A DNA stretch of 64,000 bases, taken from NCBI RefSeq assembly GCF_024231755.1, contig NZ_JAAEQH010000265.1, positions 1 through 64,000 of the forward strand. Reading direction: 5' to 3'. This document shows positions 55,550-64,000 of this stretch, in pieces; the first letter of the stretch is position 1; the number at the start of each line of letters is the position of its first letter. The notes under the pieces were generated by a model, which saw nothing but the letters and a program-made list of their open reading frames with translations, had not been told where the DNA came from and searched no databases. This DNA comes from Neptuniibacter sp. Lineage in GTDB: Bacteria; Pseudomonadota; Gammaproteobacteria; Pseudomonadales; Balneatricaceae. A program made the position numbers and the translations under genes.

Positions 55550-57538
55550 TCAGTGAACATTGTTATCTGGAGAATGAGGTACATCAGGATCTACACCCTT
55601 ATCCCCCTGCTCATCAGAACCGGTATCTAGTGTAGTTTGATCATCCTGCTCTTCAGCTGTAGTTTGGGTATCAGCTTCCTGAGTAGCAGTTCCCTGATCA
55701 TCACCTTTGTCATCATCTTCCACCCAGCCGTCAGGAGCCGACACCGCCTCACGGTTCATCAACTGATCAATCTGCTTGCTGTCAATGGTTTCATACTTCA
55801 TCAGCGCCTGACACATGGTTTCCAAAATATCGCGGTTATCCACCAGAATCTGCTCTGCTTTCTTATAGCACTCATCGATGATTCGGCGAGTTTCACTGTC
55901 TATACGACGCTGAGTCTCTTCCGCCAGAGGTTTAGCACCCTGACCGTAACCACGGTTAAATGGATCAGACTCCTCTTCATCGTACAGCAACGGACCAAGC
56001 TCATCGGTTAAACCCCACTTCGCCACCATATTTCGGGCAAAGGAAGTTGCTCGCTGAATATCGTTCGATGCTCCCGTCGTTACACCTTCTTTACCCAATG
56101 TCATCTCTTCCGCAATACGACCACCGTACAGGGAACAGATATTAGACAGAATTGACTGACGGCTATGGCTGTAACGATCTTCCTCAGGCAGGAACATGGT
56201 CACACCCAGAGCTCTACCACGAGGAATAATGGAAACTTTATAAACAGGGTCATGTTCAGGCATCAGACGGCCCACAATAGCGTGTCCCGCTTCATGGTAT
56301 GCAGTATTCAGACGCTCTTTCTCAGACATCACCATGGACTTACGCTCAGCACCCATCATGATTTTGTCTTTCGCTTGTTCGAACTGAACCATACCCACTG
56401 TGCGCTTGTTAGCTCGAGCCGCAAACAGGGCCGCCTCATTAACCAGGTTTGCCAGGTCCGCACCAGAGAATCCCGGTGTACCACGTGCAATCAGGTCAGG
56501 CTTCACATCTTCACCTAACGGCACTTTACGCATGTGAACTTTAAGAATTTTTTCACGGCCTAGAATATCCGGTAGACCAACATGAACCTGACGATCAAAA
56601 CGACCTGGACGTAGTAGCGCAGGATCAAGAACATCAGGACGGTTAGTTGCAGCGATAACGATAATGCCTTCGTTACCTTCAAAACCATCCATCTCAACCA
56701 GCAGCTGGTTCAATGTTTGCTCACGCTCATCGTTACCGCCGCCCATACCAACACCACGGTGACGACCTACCGCATCAATCTCATCGATAAAGATGATACA
56801 AGGAGCATTTTTCTTAGCCTGATCAAACATATCACGGACACGGGAGGCACCCACACCCACAAACATCTCTACAAAGTCAGAACCAGAAATACTAAAGAAA
56901 GGAACCTTAGCTTCGCCTGCAATCGCTTTTGCTAACAGAGTTTTACCCGTACCCGGGCTACCCGCCATCAAAACACCACGCGGGATATGTCCACCCAGAC
57001 GCTGGAATTTACCCGGATCACGTAGAAAATCTACCAATTCACGAACATCTTCCTTCGCCTCTTCAACACCGGCAACATCATCAAAAGTAGTTTTGATCTG
57101 ATCTTCGCTCATCATACGTGCTTTGGATTTACCAAAGGACATAGGGCCGCCTTTTCCACCGCCGCCCTGCATCTGGCGCATGAAGAACATAAACACAGCG
57201 ATAATGACCAGAATCGGGAAGGAAGCAACTAACAGCTGAGTCCAGATGCTCTGCTGTTCAGGCTGCTTACCTTCAATAATCACATCATGGCTGATCAGAT
57301 CATCAACCAGCTTAGGATCCTGAAGCGCAGGGCGAATCGTCTCAAACATCTCGCCATTACTACGCTGACCCTGAATAGTGTATCCATCGATAACTACTTT
57401 ACTAACTCGATCAGCCTGAACCTCAGCCACAAAGTCGGAGTAGCTCAGACGTCGTGATTCTGTAGTTTCATTAAAATTGTTAAATACTGTCAGCAATACC
57501 GCTGCGATCACTAGCCAAAGAACTAGATTTTTCGCCAT
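55550..57538 (-). CDS. ftsH: ATP-dependent zinc metalloprotease FtsH
   Basis: Inner-membrane AAA+ protease that degrades misfolded membrane proteins and regulators. The N-terminus [12 protein letters not shown] and a second helix near residue 100 flank a periplasmic domain. The AAA module has Walker A GSPGTGKT (family usually GPPGTGKT), Walker [13 protein letters not shown] and the SRH region with [10 protein letters not shown]. The protease site is HEAGH. The acidic C-terminus is long. I prefer ATG 57538 (662 residues), as in E. coli and Pseudomonas; a TTG at 57547 has a better spaced GAGGG site, so three extra residues are possible. Confidence 0.96.
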   Translation of the reverse strand: MAKNLVLWLVIAAVLLTVFNNFNETTESRRLSYSDFVAEVQADRVSKVVIDGYTIQGQRSNGEMFETIRPALQDPKLVDDLISHDVIIEGKQPEQQSIWTQLLVASFPILVIIAVFMFFMRQMQGGGGKGGPMSFGKSKARMMSEDQIKTTFDDVAGVEEAKEDVRELVDFLRDPGKFQRLGGHIPRGVLMAGSPGTGKTLLAKAIAGEAKVPFFSISGSDFVEMFVGVGASRVRDMFDQAKKNAPCIIFIDEIDAVGRHRGVGMGGGNDEREQTLNQLLVEMDGFEGNEGIIVIAATNRPDVLDPALLRPGRFDRQVHVGLPDILGREKILKVHMRKVPLGEDVKPDLIARGTPGFSGADLANLVNEAALFAARANKRTVGMVQFEQAKDKIMMGAERKSMVMSEKERLNTAYHEAGHAIVGRLMPEHDPVYKVSIIPRGRALGVTMFLPEEDRYSHSRQSILSNICSLYGGRIAEEMTLGKEGVTTGASNDIQRATSFARNMVAKWGLTDELGPLLYDEEESDPFNRGYGQGAKPLAEETQRRIDSETRRIIDECYKKAEQILVDNRDILETMCQALMKYETIDSKQIDQLMNREAVSAPDGWVEDDDKGDDQGTATQEADTQTTAEEQDDQTTLDTGSDEQGDKGVDPDVPHSPDNNVH

Positions 57539-57646
57539 ATCATTCAATGGAATACCCTCAATTTGCTGATTTTGCTCAGCTCTGAATTATCAGACGCTAA
57601 ACACTATACTATGCGGCCCCTATTGACCACTAATAACAGGTAGAAC

Positions 57647-58267
57647 CTAGCCCTTAAAACCTTTACCGAGCAGGTATACCTCACGTGAACGCGCACGGGA
57701 TGAATCCGGCTTACGCGTTACCACCTTGTTAAAACTTGTACGCATATCTTGCAGATATTGATCAAAACCTTCTCCTTGGAATACTTTTGCCACAAAGTTT
57801 CCGCCAGGTTTAAGCACTCCCCGCGCCATATCCAGCGCCAATTCGACCAGATACATGGCTGCTGGCTGATCAACTGCAGACATACCACTCATATTGGGGG
57901 CCATATCTGAAATTACAAGGTCTGCCGGCTCATCACCTAACGCACGCAGGATTTCGTGCAACACTTCCTCTTCGGTGAAATCACCCTGAACAAACTCAAC
58001 ACCCGCCATGCTATCCATTGGCAGGATGTCAGATGCGACCACTCGCCCGTTATCTCCCACTCGCTCAGCTGCAATCTGTGACCAGCCACCTGGGGCGGCC
58101 CCGAGATCAACAACCGTCATTCCGGGTTTAAACAACTTGTCCTTCTCATCCAGCTCAATCAGTTTAAAGCTCGCGCGCGAACGATAACCCAGCTCTTTTG
58201 ATTTTTTCACCCAGTGATCATCAAAATGTTCTTTTAACCAGCGCTCACTGCTTGTTGATTTAGCCAC
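57647..58267 (-). CDS. rlmE: 23S rRNA (uridine-2552-2-prime-O) methyltransferase
   Basis: Methylates U2552 in the A loop of 23S rRNA (also known as FtsJ/RrmJ). Family features are [36 protein letters not shown] (with the catalytic lysine), [13 protein letters not shown] and the SDMAPNMSG catalytic aspartate. Length is 206 residues, near E. coli (209). It precedes ftsH on the same strand, 108 bases apart, and is divergent from yhbY. Confidence 0.96.
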   Translation of the reverse strand: MAKSTSSERWLKEHFDDHWVKKSKELGYRSRASFKLIELDEKDKLFKPGMTVVDLGAAPGGWSQIAAERVGDNGRVVASDILPMDSMAGVEFVQGDFTEEEVLHEILRALGDEPADLVISDMAPNMSGMSAVDQPAAMYLVELALDMARGVLKPGGNFVAKVFQGEGFDQYLQDMRTSFNKVVTRKPDSSRARSREVYLLGKGFKG

Positions 58268-58403
58268 TTAAGATTGCTCTCTCGATAAAATGAGCCGATG
58301 CTACTCAGTAGCACACAACTCAGGTAAAATTAGGACCTGATGAATTTACTGTTGTTCATTTTTTATATGAACACAACTAAACGTTGAGGCGACGTATTTT
58401 AAT

Positions 58404-58706
58404 ATGAGCTTGAGTCCTGAGCAAAAGAAGCATTACCGTACACTAGGCCACAAACTAAACCCTATAGTAACTGTAGCAGGTAAAGGCCTGACCGAGACAA
58501 TTCAGCTCGAGGTAGATCGTGCCCTGGAAGACCACGAACTTATCAAAGTTAAGTTTGCAGTTGGCGACCGTGATGTTAAAAAACAACTGATTCGTGAACT
58601 GTGCGAGATTGTTGAGGCCGAGATCGTTCAGGAGATTGGTCATATCGCTCTGATCTACCGCAGAGCACTGGAACCGAATCCAAAACTATCTAACCTGTTA
58701 CGCTAA
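58404..58706 (+). CDS. yhbY: YhbY family RNA-binding protein
   Basis: A 100-residue CRM-domain protein that associates with pre-50S particles. It starts LSPEQKKHYRTLGHKLNPIV and carries the conserved GKGLTE and ELIKVKFAVGDR segments, with the C-terminal IGHIALIYRR. It is the only rightward gene between carA and pnp, and shares a bidirectional terminator with greA. Confidence 0.93.
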   Translation: MSLSPEQKKHYRTLGHKLNPIVTVAGKGLTETIQLEVDRALEDHELIKVKFAVGDRDVKKQLIRELCEIVEAEIVQEIGHIALIYRRALEPNPKLSNLLR

Positions 58707-58730
58707 ACTCAGTTTAGATTTGCAGACACA

Positions 58731-58757
58731 AAAAAGGGTGCCATCGGCACCCTTTTT
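58731..58757. terminator. Bidirectional terminator between yhbY and greA
   Basis: Stem of AAAAAGGGTGCC with GGCACCCTTTTT (58731-58742 with 58746-58757) around ATC. A and T tracts on both flanks let it work for yhbY rightward and greA leftward. It sits 24 bases from yhbY and 12 from greA. Confidence 0.9.
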
Positions 58758-58769
58758 AATATCTGAAAA

Positions 58770-59246
58770 TCAGATGTGAGCCACTTCATCGATCTCATAT
58801 TCAGTAGCACCACCTGGTGTCTGAATATTCACGATATCACCTTCCTCTTTACCCACAAGACCACGGGCAATAGGCGAATTAACAGAGATTTTATTCACTT
58901 TGATATCTGCCTCATCATCACCCACGATCTGATAAGTTTTTTCCTCATCAGTATCCAGATTGATGATGGTCACTGTAGTACCGAAAATAACCTTCCCTGA
59001 ATGAGGGATAGTAGTCACATCGATCACCTGACAGTTAGACAGCTTACCTTCAAGCTCCTGAATACGACCTTCAATAAAACCCTGCTGCTCCCGCGCAGCG
59101 TGGTATTCAGCATTCTCTTTCAGGTCGCCGTGTTCACGCGCTTCTGCAATATCAGCAATAACGCGTGGACGGTCTACAGTTTTCAGCTGATCCAGCTCTT
59201 CACGCAGAGCTTTCTCACCCGCTGCAGTCATAGGTACTCGATTCAC
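58770..59246 (-). CDS. greA: Transcription elongation factor GreA
   Basis: Rescues backtracked RNA polymerase by stimulating RNA cleavage. A 158-residue protein with the N-terminal coiled coil ([32 protein letters not shown], given by position 10-41) and its acidic tip [15 protein letters not shown]. The C-terminal domain has FGTTVTI and [14 protein letters not shown]. It is two bases from the carB stop, so the two are cotranscribed. Confidence 0.97.
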   Translation of the reverse strand: MNRVPMTAAGEKALREELDQLKTVDRPRVIADIAEAREHGDLKENAEYHAAREQQGFIEGRIQELEGKLSNCQVIDVTTIPHSGKVIFGTTVTIINLDTDEEKTYQIVGDDEADIKVNKISVNSPIARGLVGKEEGDIVNIQTPGGATEYEIDEVAHI

Positions 59247-59248
59247 GC

Positions 59249-62200
59249 TTAAGCTCCTATATCCTGTACGCGGCGAACTTCTTTCTCTTCACCGTACTGC
59301 AACGCCATAGTGATCGCTTCAGCACCGGCCAGTGTCGTTGTATACGGCACTTTGTGCTGCAGAGCGCTACGACGGATATCTGCAGAGTCCTCAATCGCTT
59401 TACGGCCTTCAGTAGTGTTAACGATGTAGGCGATCTCATCATTTTTGATCATATCCACGATATTTGGACGACCTTCCATCACCTTGTTAACCACTTCAAC
59501 TTCCAGGCCCTGCTCAGCCATCAGCTTAGCAGTACCACGAGTAGCTACCAGAGAGAAGCCCAGCTCAGCCAGATCTTTTGCGATCTGCATTGAGTTCTCT
59601 TTATCAACTTCACGTACAGAGATGAATGCTTTGCCTGCTTTCGGCATAGTTTCGCCGGCACCAATCTGCGCCTTCATGAACGCTTCACCGAAGGTAGCAC
59701 CAACACCCATTACCTCACCTGTAGATTTCATCTCAGGAGAAAGGATCGGGTCAACACCCTGGAACTTGTTGAATGGGAAAACAGCTTCCTTAACATTGAA
59801 CAGCTCAGGAACAATCTCTTTAGTGAAGCCCAGCTCCTGCAGAGATTTGCCCGTCATTACTTGCGCGCCAATTTTCGCCAGAGAAACACCGATACACTTG
59901 GATACGAACGGCACTGTACGTGAAGCACGAGGGTTAACCTCGATCACGTAGATTTCGCCGTCCTGGTATGCCAGCTGAGTATTCATCAGACCAACAACAC
60001 CCAGCTCCAGCGCCATCTTGCGAACCATTTCGCGCATTTCATCCTGTACATCTGCAGGCAGACTGTAAGGAGGGAATGAACATGCAGAGTCACCGGAGTG
60101 AACACCCGCCTGCTCGATATGCTGCATGATTGCGCCGATAACAACATCTTTACCGTCACAAACCGCATCGATATCTACTTCTACCGCAGCATTCAGGAAG
60201 TGATCCAGCAGCACTGGCGCATCGTTAGATACCTGTACAGCAGTATTCATATAGCGACGCAGTTCGTCTTCTTTGTAAACGATCTCCATCGCGCGACCAC
60301 CCAATACATAAGATGGACGAACAACCAATGGATAACCCAGTTTGTCAGCTTCGATAACCGCTTCTTCCAGAGAACGTACAGTCGCGTTTTCTGGCTGTTT
60401 CAGGCCCAGACGCTTCAGCATTTTCTGGAACAATTCACGGTCTTCCGCACGGTCAATCGCTTCTGGTGAAGTACCTATGATTGGCACGCCAGCCTGCTCA
60501 AGAGCAACCGCCAGTTTCAACGGAGTCTGACCACCGTACTGAACGATCACACCTTTAGGTTTCTCTACGTGTACGATCTCAAGTACATCTTCCAAAGTGA
60601 TCGGTTCGAAGAACAGACGATCGGAGGTATCGTAATCTGTAGAAACAGTTTCAGGGTTACAGTTAACCATGATCGTTTCAAAACCATCATCACGCGCTGC
60701 AAGAGCTGCGTGTACACAGCAATAGTCAAACTCGATACCCTGACCGATACGGTTTGGACCACCACCGATAACCATGATTTTCTCACGGTCAGATGGGTTT
60801 GCTTCACACTCTTCTTCATAAGAGGAGTACATGTAAGCTGTATCAGAAGCAAATTCAGCCGCACAAGTATCAACACGCTTGTACACTGGACGCACTTCAA
60901 GGTTGTGACGATGCTTGCGGAACTGTTTCTCAGATACACCCAGCAATGTTGCCAGACGCTCATCGGAGAAACCTTTACGCTTCAGACGGAACACAGCATC
61001 TTTATCCAGATCAGACATCGCCATCTCTGATACACGCTGCTCATCTTTGATGATGTCTTCAACCTGAACCAGGAACCATGGATCGATGCCGCTGATTTCA
61101 TACAGCTCTTCAACACTCATACCCATGCGGAACGCATCGCCCAGATACCAGATACGCTCAGCACCTGGTTCTTTCATTTCACGAACGATCGTAGAACGCG
61201 CATCTTCGCTTTCGATATCAATGATTGGGTCGAAGCCAGTTGCTCCAACTTCCAGACCACGTAGAGCTTTCTGCAGAGATTCCTGCTGAGTACGGCCAAT
61301 CGCCATTACTTCACCAACAGACTTCATCTGAGTCGTCAGACGATCATTTGCCTGAGGGAATTTCTCGAAAGTGAAACGAGGAATCTTAGTTACAACGTAG
61401 TCAATAGAAGGCTCGAACGAAGCCGGTGTAGCACCACCTGTAATATCGTTCTGTAGCTCATCAAGTGTGTAACCAATCGCAAGTTTCGCCGCAACTTTTG
61501 CAATTGGGAAACCAGTCGCTTTAGATGCCAGTGCAGAAGAACGGGATACACGTGGGTTCATCTCGATAACAACCATACGGCCATCTTTCGGATTAACACC
61601 AAACTGTACGTTAGAACCACCCGTTTCTACACCGATCTCACGCAGTACCGCCAGAGAGGCGTTACGCATCAGCTGATATTCTTTATCTGTCAGAGTCTGT
61701 GCAGGTGCAACCGTAATGGAGTCACCCGTGTGGACACCCATCGCATCGAAGTTTTCGATCGCACAAACGATGATGCAGTTGTCGTTCTTATCACGAACAA
61801 CTTCCATCTCGTATTCTTTCCAGCCGATCAAAGACTCGTCGATCAACAACTCAGTCGTTGGCGACAGATCCAGACCACGCTCACAGATCTCGATGAACTC
61901 TTCTTTGTTATACGCGATACCACCACCGGTACCACCCATAGTGAAAGAAGGACGGATAATGCATGGAAAGCCAAGCTGCGCCTGTACCTGCAGTGCTTCT
62001 TCCATGCTGTGCGCAATCGCTGCACGCGGACATTCCAGACCGATCGCTTTCATCGCTTTATCGAAGCGGTCACGATCTTCAGCCTTGTCGATAGTATCAG
62101 CGTTCGCGCCGATCATCTCAACACCGTACTTTTCCAGAACGCCTTCACGTTCCAGGTCCAAAGCACAGTTCAATGCAGTCTGACCACCCATAGTTGGCAG

Positions 62201-62458
62201 CAGCGCATCAGGCTTCTCTTTAGCAATAATCTTTTCAACAGTTTTCCAGTTGATCGGCTCAATGTAAGTAGAGTCCGCCATTGCTGGATCGGTCATAATG
62301 GTCGCAGGGTTAGAGTTAACCAGAATGACGCGGTAACCTTCTTCACGCAGTGCTTTACAAGCCTGTGCGCCAGAATAGTCAAATTCACATGCCTGACCGA
62401 TAACAATCGGGCCAGCACCAAGAATCAAAATACTTTTTAAGTCCGTACGTTTTGGCAT
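59249..62458 (-). CDS. carB: Carbamoyl-phosphate synthase large subunit
   Basis: Makes carbamoyl phosphate for pyrimidine and arginine synthesis. Two homologous ATP-grasp halves are seen: residues 1-400 and 550-935, with [21 protein letters not shown] and its echo [18 protein letters not shown], and [15 protein letters not shown]. An oligomerisation region lies between and an MGS-type allosteric domain occupies the last 130 residues ([16 protein letters not shown]). Length is 1069 residues, near E. coli (1073). It follows carA by 101 bases. Confidence 0.98.
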   Translation of the reverse strand: MPKRTDLKSILILGAGPIVIGQACEFDYSGAQACKALREEGYRVILVNSNPATIMTDPAMADSTYIEPINWKTVEKIIAKEKPDALLPTMGGQTALNCALDLEREGVLEKYGVEMIGANADTIDKAEDRDRFDKAMKAIGLECPRAAIAHSMEEALQVQAQLGFPCIIRPSFTMGGTGGGIAYNKEEFIEICERGLDLSPTTELLIDESLIGWKEYEMEVVRDKNDNCIIVCAIENFDAMGVHTGDSITVAPAQTLTDKEYQLMRNASLAVLREIGVETGGSNVQFGVNPKDGRMVVIEMNPRVSRSSALASKATGFPIAKVAAKLAIGYTLDELQNDITGGATPASFEPSIDYVVTKIPRFTFEKFPQANDRLTTQMKSVGEVMAIGRTQQESLQKALRGLEVGATGFDPIIDIESEDARSTIVREMKEPGAERIWYLGDAFRMGMSVEELYEISGIDPWFLVQVEDIIKDEQRVSEMAMSDLDKDAVFRLKRKGFSDERLATLLGVSEKQFRKHRHNLEVRPVYKRVDTCAAEFASDTAYMYSSYEEECEANPSDREKIMVIGGGPNRIGQGIEFDYCCVHAALAARDDGFETIMVNCNPETVSTDYDTSDRLFFEPITLEDVLEIVHVEKPKGVIVQYGGQTPLKLAVALEQAGVPIIGTSPEAIDRAEDRELFQKMLKRLGLKQPENATVRSLEEAVIEADKLGYPLVVRPSYVLGGRAMEIVYKEDELRRYMNTAVQVSNDAPVLLDHFLNAAVEVDIDAVCDGKDVVIGAIMQHIEQAGVHSGDSACSFPPYSLPADVQDEMREMVRKMALELGVVGLMNTQLAYQDGEIYVIEVNPRASRTVPFVSKCIGVSLAKIGAQVMTGKSLQELGFTKEIVPELFNVKEAVFPFNKFQGVDPILSPEMKSTGEVMGVGATFGEAFMKAQIGAGETMPKAGKAFISVREVDKENSMQIAKDLAELGFSLVATRGTAKLMAEQGLEVEVVNKVMEGRPNIVDMIKNDEIAYIVNTTEGRKAIEDSADIRRSALQHKVPYTTTLAGAEAITMALQYGEEKEVRRVQDIGA

Positions 62459-62559
62459 CGGTAATAAACCAGTCGTATCAGTTAATAACTGCGGCAGGCG
62501 GCTAATTCACACCTGCCTTATATCGTTTCATAAGCCTGCAAACGCAGGCGAAGCAGCGA

Positions 62560-63693
62560 TTAAGCTTTTGCTGCTTTCATATCCGCGATGAAGCGGTCAA
62601 ACAGAGGTGCCACATCATGTGGACCAGGGCTTGCTTCAGGGTGACCCTGGAAGCTGAATGCCGCACGGTCTGTACGTTCAATACCCTGCAAAGAGCCATC
62701 AAAAAGTGACTTATGCGTTGCACGAACATTCTCTGGCAGAGCATCTTCATCAACAGCAAAACCGTGGTTCTGAGAGGTAATCATTACCTGCTTACCATCC
62801 AGATCCTGTACCGGGTGGTTAGCACCGTGATGACCGAATTTCATTTTTACGGTCTTCGCACCGGATGCAAGCGCCAGCAACTGATGACCCAGACAGATAC
62901 CAAATACTGGCAGATCCGTTTTGCAGATCTCCTGAATAGCGGCGATCGCGTAATCACATGGCTCTGGATCACCCGGTCCATTCGATAGGAAAACACCATC
63001 AGGATTCATTGCCAGAACTTCAGATGCTGGAGTTTTAGCTGGTACAACTGTCAGACGGCAACCACGTTCAACCAGCATACGCAGGATGTTGCGTTTAACA
63101 CCGTAATCATACGCAACTACATGAAACTCCTGAGAGTCAGCATCTTTATCAGAATGACCTTCGCCCAGTTTCCAAGTTGAAGAGTTCCACTGATACGTCT
63201 CTTCAGTTGTCACAACCTGAGCCAGATCCATACCTTTCAAGCCTGGGAAAGATTTCGCTTCAGCCAGTGCTTTCTCTTCATCAATATCGCCGGCCATAAT
63301 GCAGCCGTTCAGAGAACCCTTTTCACGAAGCAAACGGGTCAGACGTCGCGTATCAATATCCGCGATACCTACGATATTGTTGTCTTTCAGGTAATCATCA
63401 AGATTTTTTTCGTTACGGAAATTACTCGCAACAAGTGGTAAGTCACGGATAACTAAACCGGCAACCCAATTACGAGAAGACTCTTCATCCTCAGTATTAG
63501 TACCAGTATTACCAATATGTGGATAAGTAAGAGTGACAATCTGACGACAATAAGATGGATCCGTCAGAATTTCCTGATAACCCGTCATAGAGGTGTTAAA
63601 TACAACCTCGCCGCTAGACAGACCGTCAGCGCCAATGGCTACGCCCTTGAAAATACTACCGTCTTCAAGTGCAAGAATGGCTGGTCTCGCCAA
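62560..63693 (-). CDS. carA: Carbamoyl-phosphate synthase small subunit
   Basis: Glutaminase subunit that feeds ammonia to CarB. The class I amidotransferase triad is present: cysteine in [12 protein letters not shown], histidine in [12 protein letters not shown] and the following glutamate. The N-terminal domain begins [16 protein letters not shown]. The start codon is TTG at 63693 with a strong GGGGAGG ribosome site. Length is 377 residues. Expression probably begins at the promoter at 63833-63861 and passes through a terminator-like hairpin in the leader. Confidence 0.97.
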   Translation of the reverse strand: MARPAILALEDGSIFKGVAIGADGLSSGEVVFNTSMTGYQEILTDPSYCRQIVTLTYPHIGNTGTNTEDEESSRNWVAGLVIRDLPLVASNFRNEKNLDDYLKDNNIVGIADIDTRRLTRLLREKGSLNGCIMAGDIDEEKALAEAKSFPGLKGMDLAQVVTTEETYQWNSSTWKLGEGHSDKDADSQEFHVVAYDYGVKRNILRMLVERGCRLTVVPAKTPASEVLAMNPDGVFLSNGPGDPEPCDYAIAAIQEICKTDLPVFGICLGHQLLALASGAKTVKMKFGHHGANHPVQDLDGKQVMITSQNHGFAVDEDALPENVRATHKSLFDGSLQGIERTDRAAFSFQGHPEASPGPHDVAPLFDRFIADMKAAKA

Positions 63694-63746
63694 TTGAACC
63701 TCCCCGCGATAAAAGCGCGACTACAGAATATAGAAACGATACGTGC

Positions 63747-63786
63747 AAAAAAGCGAGGCAAAACCTAAAGTTAACCTCGCTTTTTT
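63747..63786 (-). terminator. Intrinsic terminator in the carA leader, possible attenuator
   Basis: A 12-base-pair stem AAAAAAGCGAGG/CCTCGCTTTTTT (63747-63758 with 63775-63786) with a 16-base loop; the minus strand has T tracts on the 3-prime side. It lies between the carA promoter and carA, so leftward transcription must pass it. The stem is symmetrical, so it could also act on the plus strand, but no rightward gene ends there. Confidence 0.7.
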
Positions 63787-63832
63787 GTTTTAGAAACCTG
63801 TGTATAAAGTTTGCCCTAGGCAAACCGGCTGT

Positions 63833-63861
63833 ATTCTATGCCAAAACAGCTTTTCTGTCCA
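63833..63861 (-). promoter_or_regulatory. carA promoter
   Basis: On the minus strand, -35 TGGACA (63856-63861) and -10 TAGAAT (63833-63838) with an ideal 17-base spacer. The transcript would start about 63826 and have a leader of some 130 bases. A GTTTGCC/GGCAAAC mini-hairpin follows the start. Confidence 0.75.
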
Positions 63862-63985
63862 TTACGCATCAGCGAAAAGAATCCTTTGATGAATGTTCAT
63901 TCACACAAATGACACATTGCTGTAGTAAAAACCCCGCAATGAATCAACAGGGGGCTACTAGCCCTAATAATCATCAAGGTAAAAC

Positions 63986-64000
63986 ATGAAAATTTCCGCC
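63986..64000 (+). CDS. Start of an unidentified rightward gene (partial)
   Basis: ATGAAAATTTCCGCC at the window edge reads MKISA. An AAGG ribosome site lies about seven bases before the ATG. Only five codons are visible, so the product cannot be named. The interval 63862-63985 shows no other gene and should hold its promoter, divergent from carA. Confidence 0.35.

Overview
The window is chromosomal DNA of a moderate-GC marine gammaproteobacterium. Gene order follows the Pseudomonas/Oceanospirillales pattern: gluQ-cbrX-cbrA-cbrB-pcnB-folK-panBC, then carA-carB-greA / yhbY-rlmE-ftsH-folP-glmM-tpiA-secG-tRNA-Leu-tRNA-fMet-rimP-nusA-infB-rbfA-truB-rpsO-pnp. A relative of Neptuniibacter, Amphritea, Neptunomonas or Marinobacterium is my best guess; this rests on protein character and synteny, not on a search. 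No phage, insertion sequence or CRISPR array was seen.

Layout. 1-565 holds tandem promoters and the boxA leader of an rRNA operon that runs leftward out of the window. 566-18348 is mostly housekeeping: tyrS, a peptidoglycan endopeptidase with anmK, erpA, argC, a ClC channel, thiE, hemL, PBP1B with a TPR lipoprotein that may be its activator, a kinase-like fusion, a Rieske protein, sfsA and an aminotransferase. 18680-28806 is the dksA-gluQ-cbrX-cbrAB-pcnB-folK-panBC block. Between cbrB and pcnB lies a non-coding locus with nine GTAAC/GTTAC motifs, a canonical sigma-54 promoter and an A-rich RNA carrying repeated AAnAAnAA motifs. I read it as a CrcZ-type Hfq/Crc-sequestering small RNA.

29239-37729 has a thiolase, a DASS transporter, a two-domain PTPS-like protein, rsuA, rsmC, an EamA transporter and a FapA/DUF342 protein. 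37730-42780 looks like accessory DNA. It has an SDR oxidoreductase, a histidine-kinase-like protein with a degraded ATP-binding domain, a VapB45/VapC45-type toxin-antitoxin pair, msrA, and at least two families of short dispersed repeats. 42780-63693 is the almost entirely leftward translation, transcription and cell-wall supercluster from carA to pnp. It includes two tRNAs, a decayed tRNA-fMet-like sequence, and stacked terminators between the initiator tRNA and rimP. carA has a well-formed promoter and an intrinsic terminator inside its leader, which suggests attenuation.

The most noteworthy item is the CbrAB/CrcZ-like carbon-control locus at about 24597-25030. Next come the pseudo-kinase at 38885-40300, the repeat families of the accessory segment, the carA leader and the decayed tRNA.
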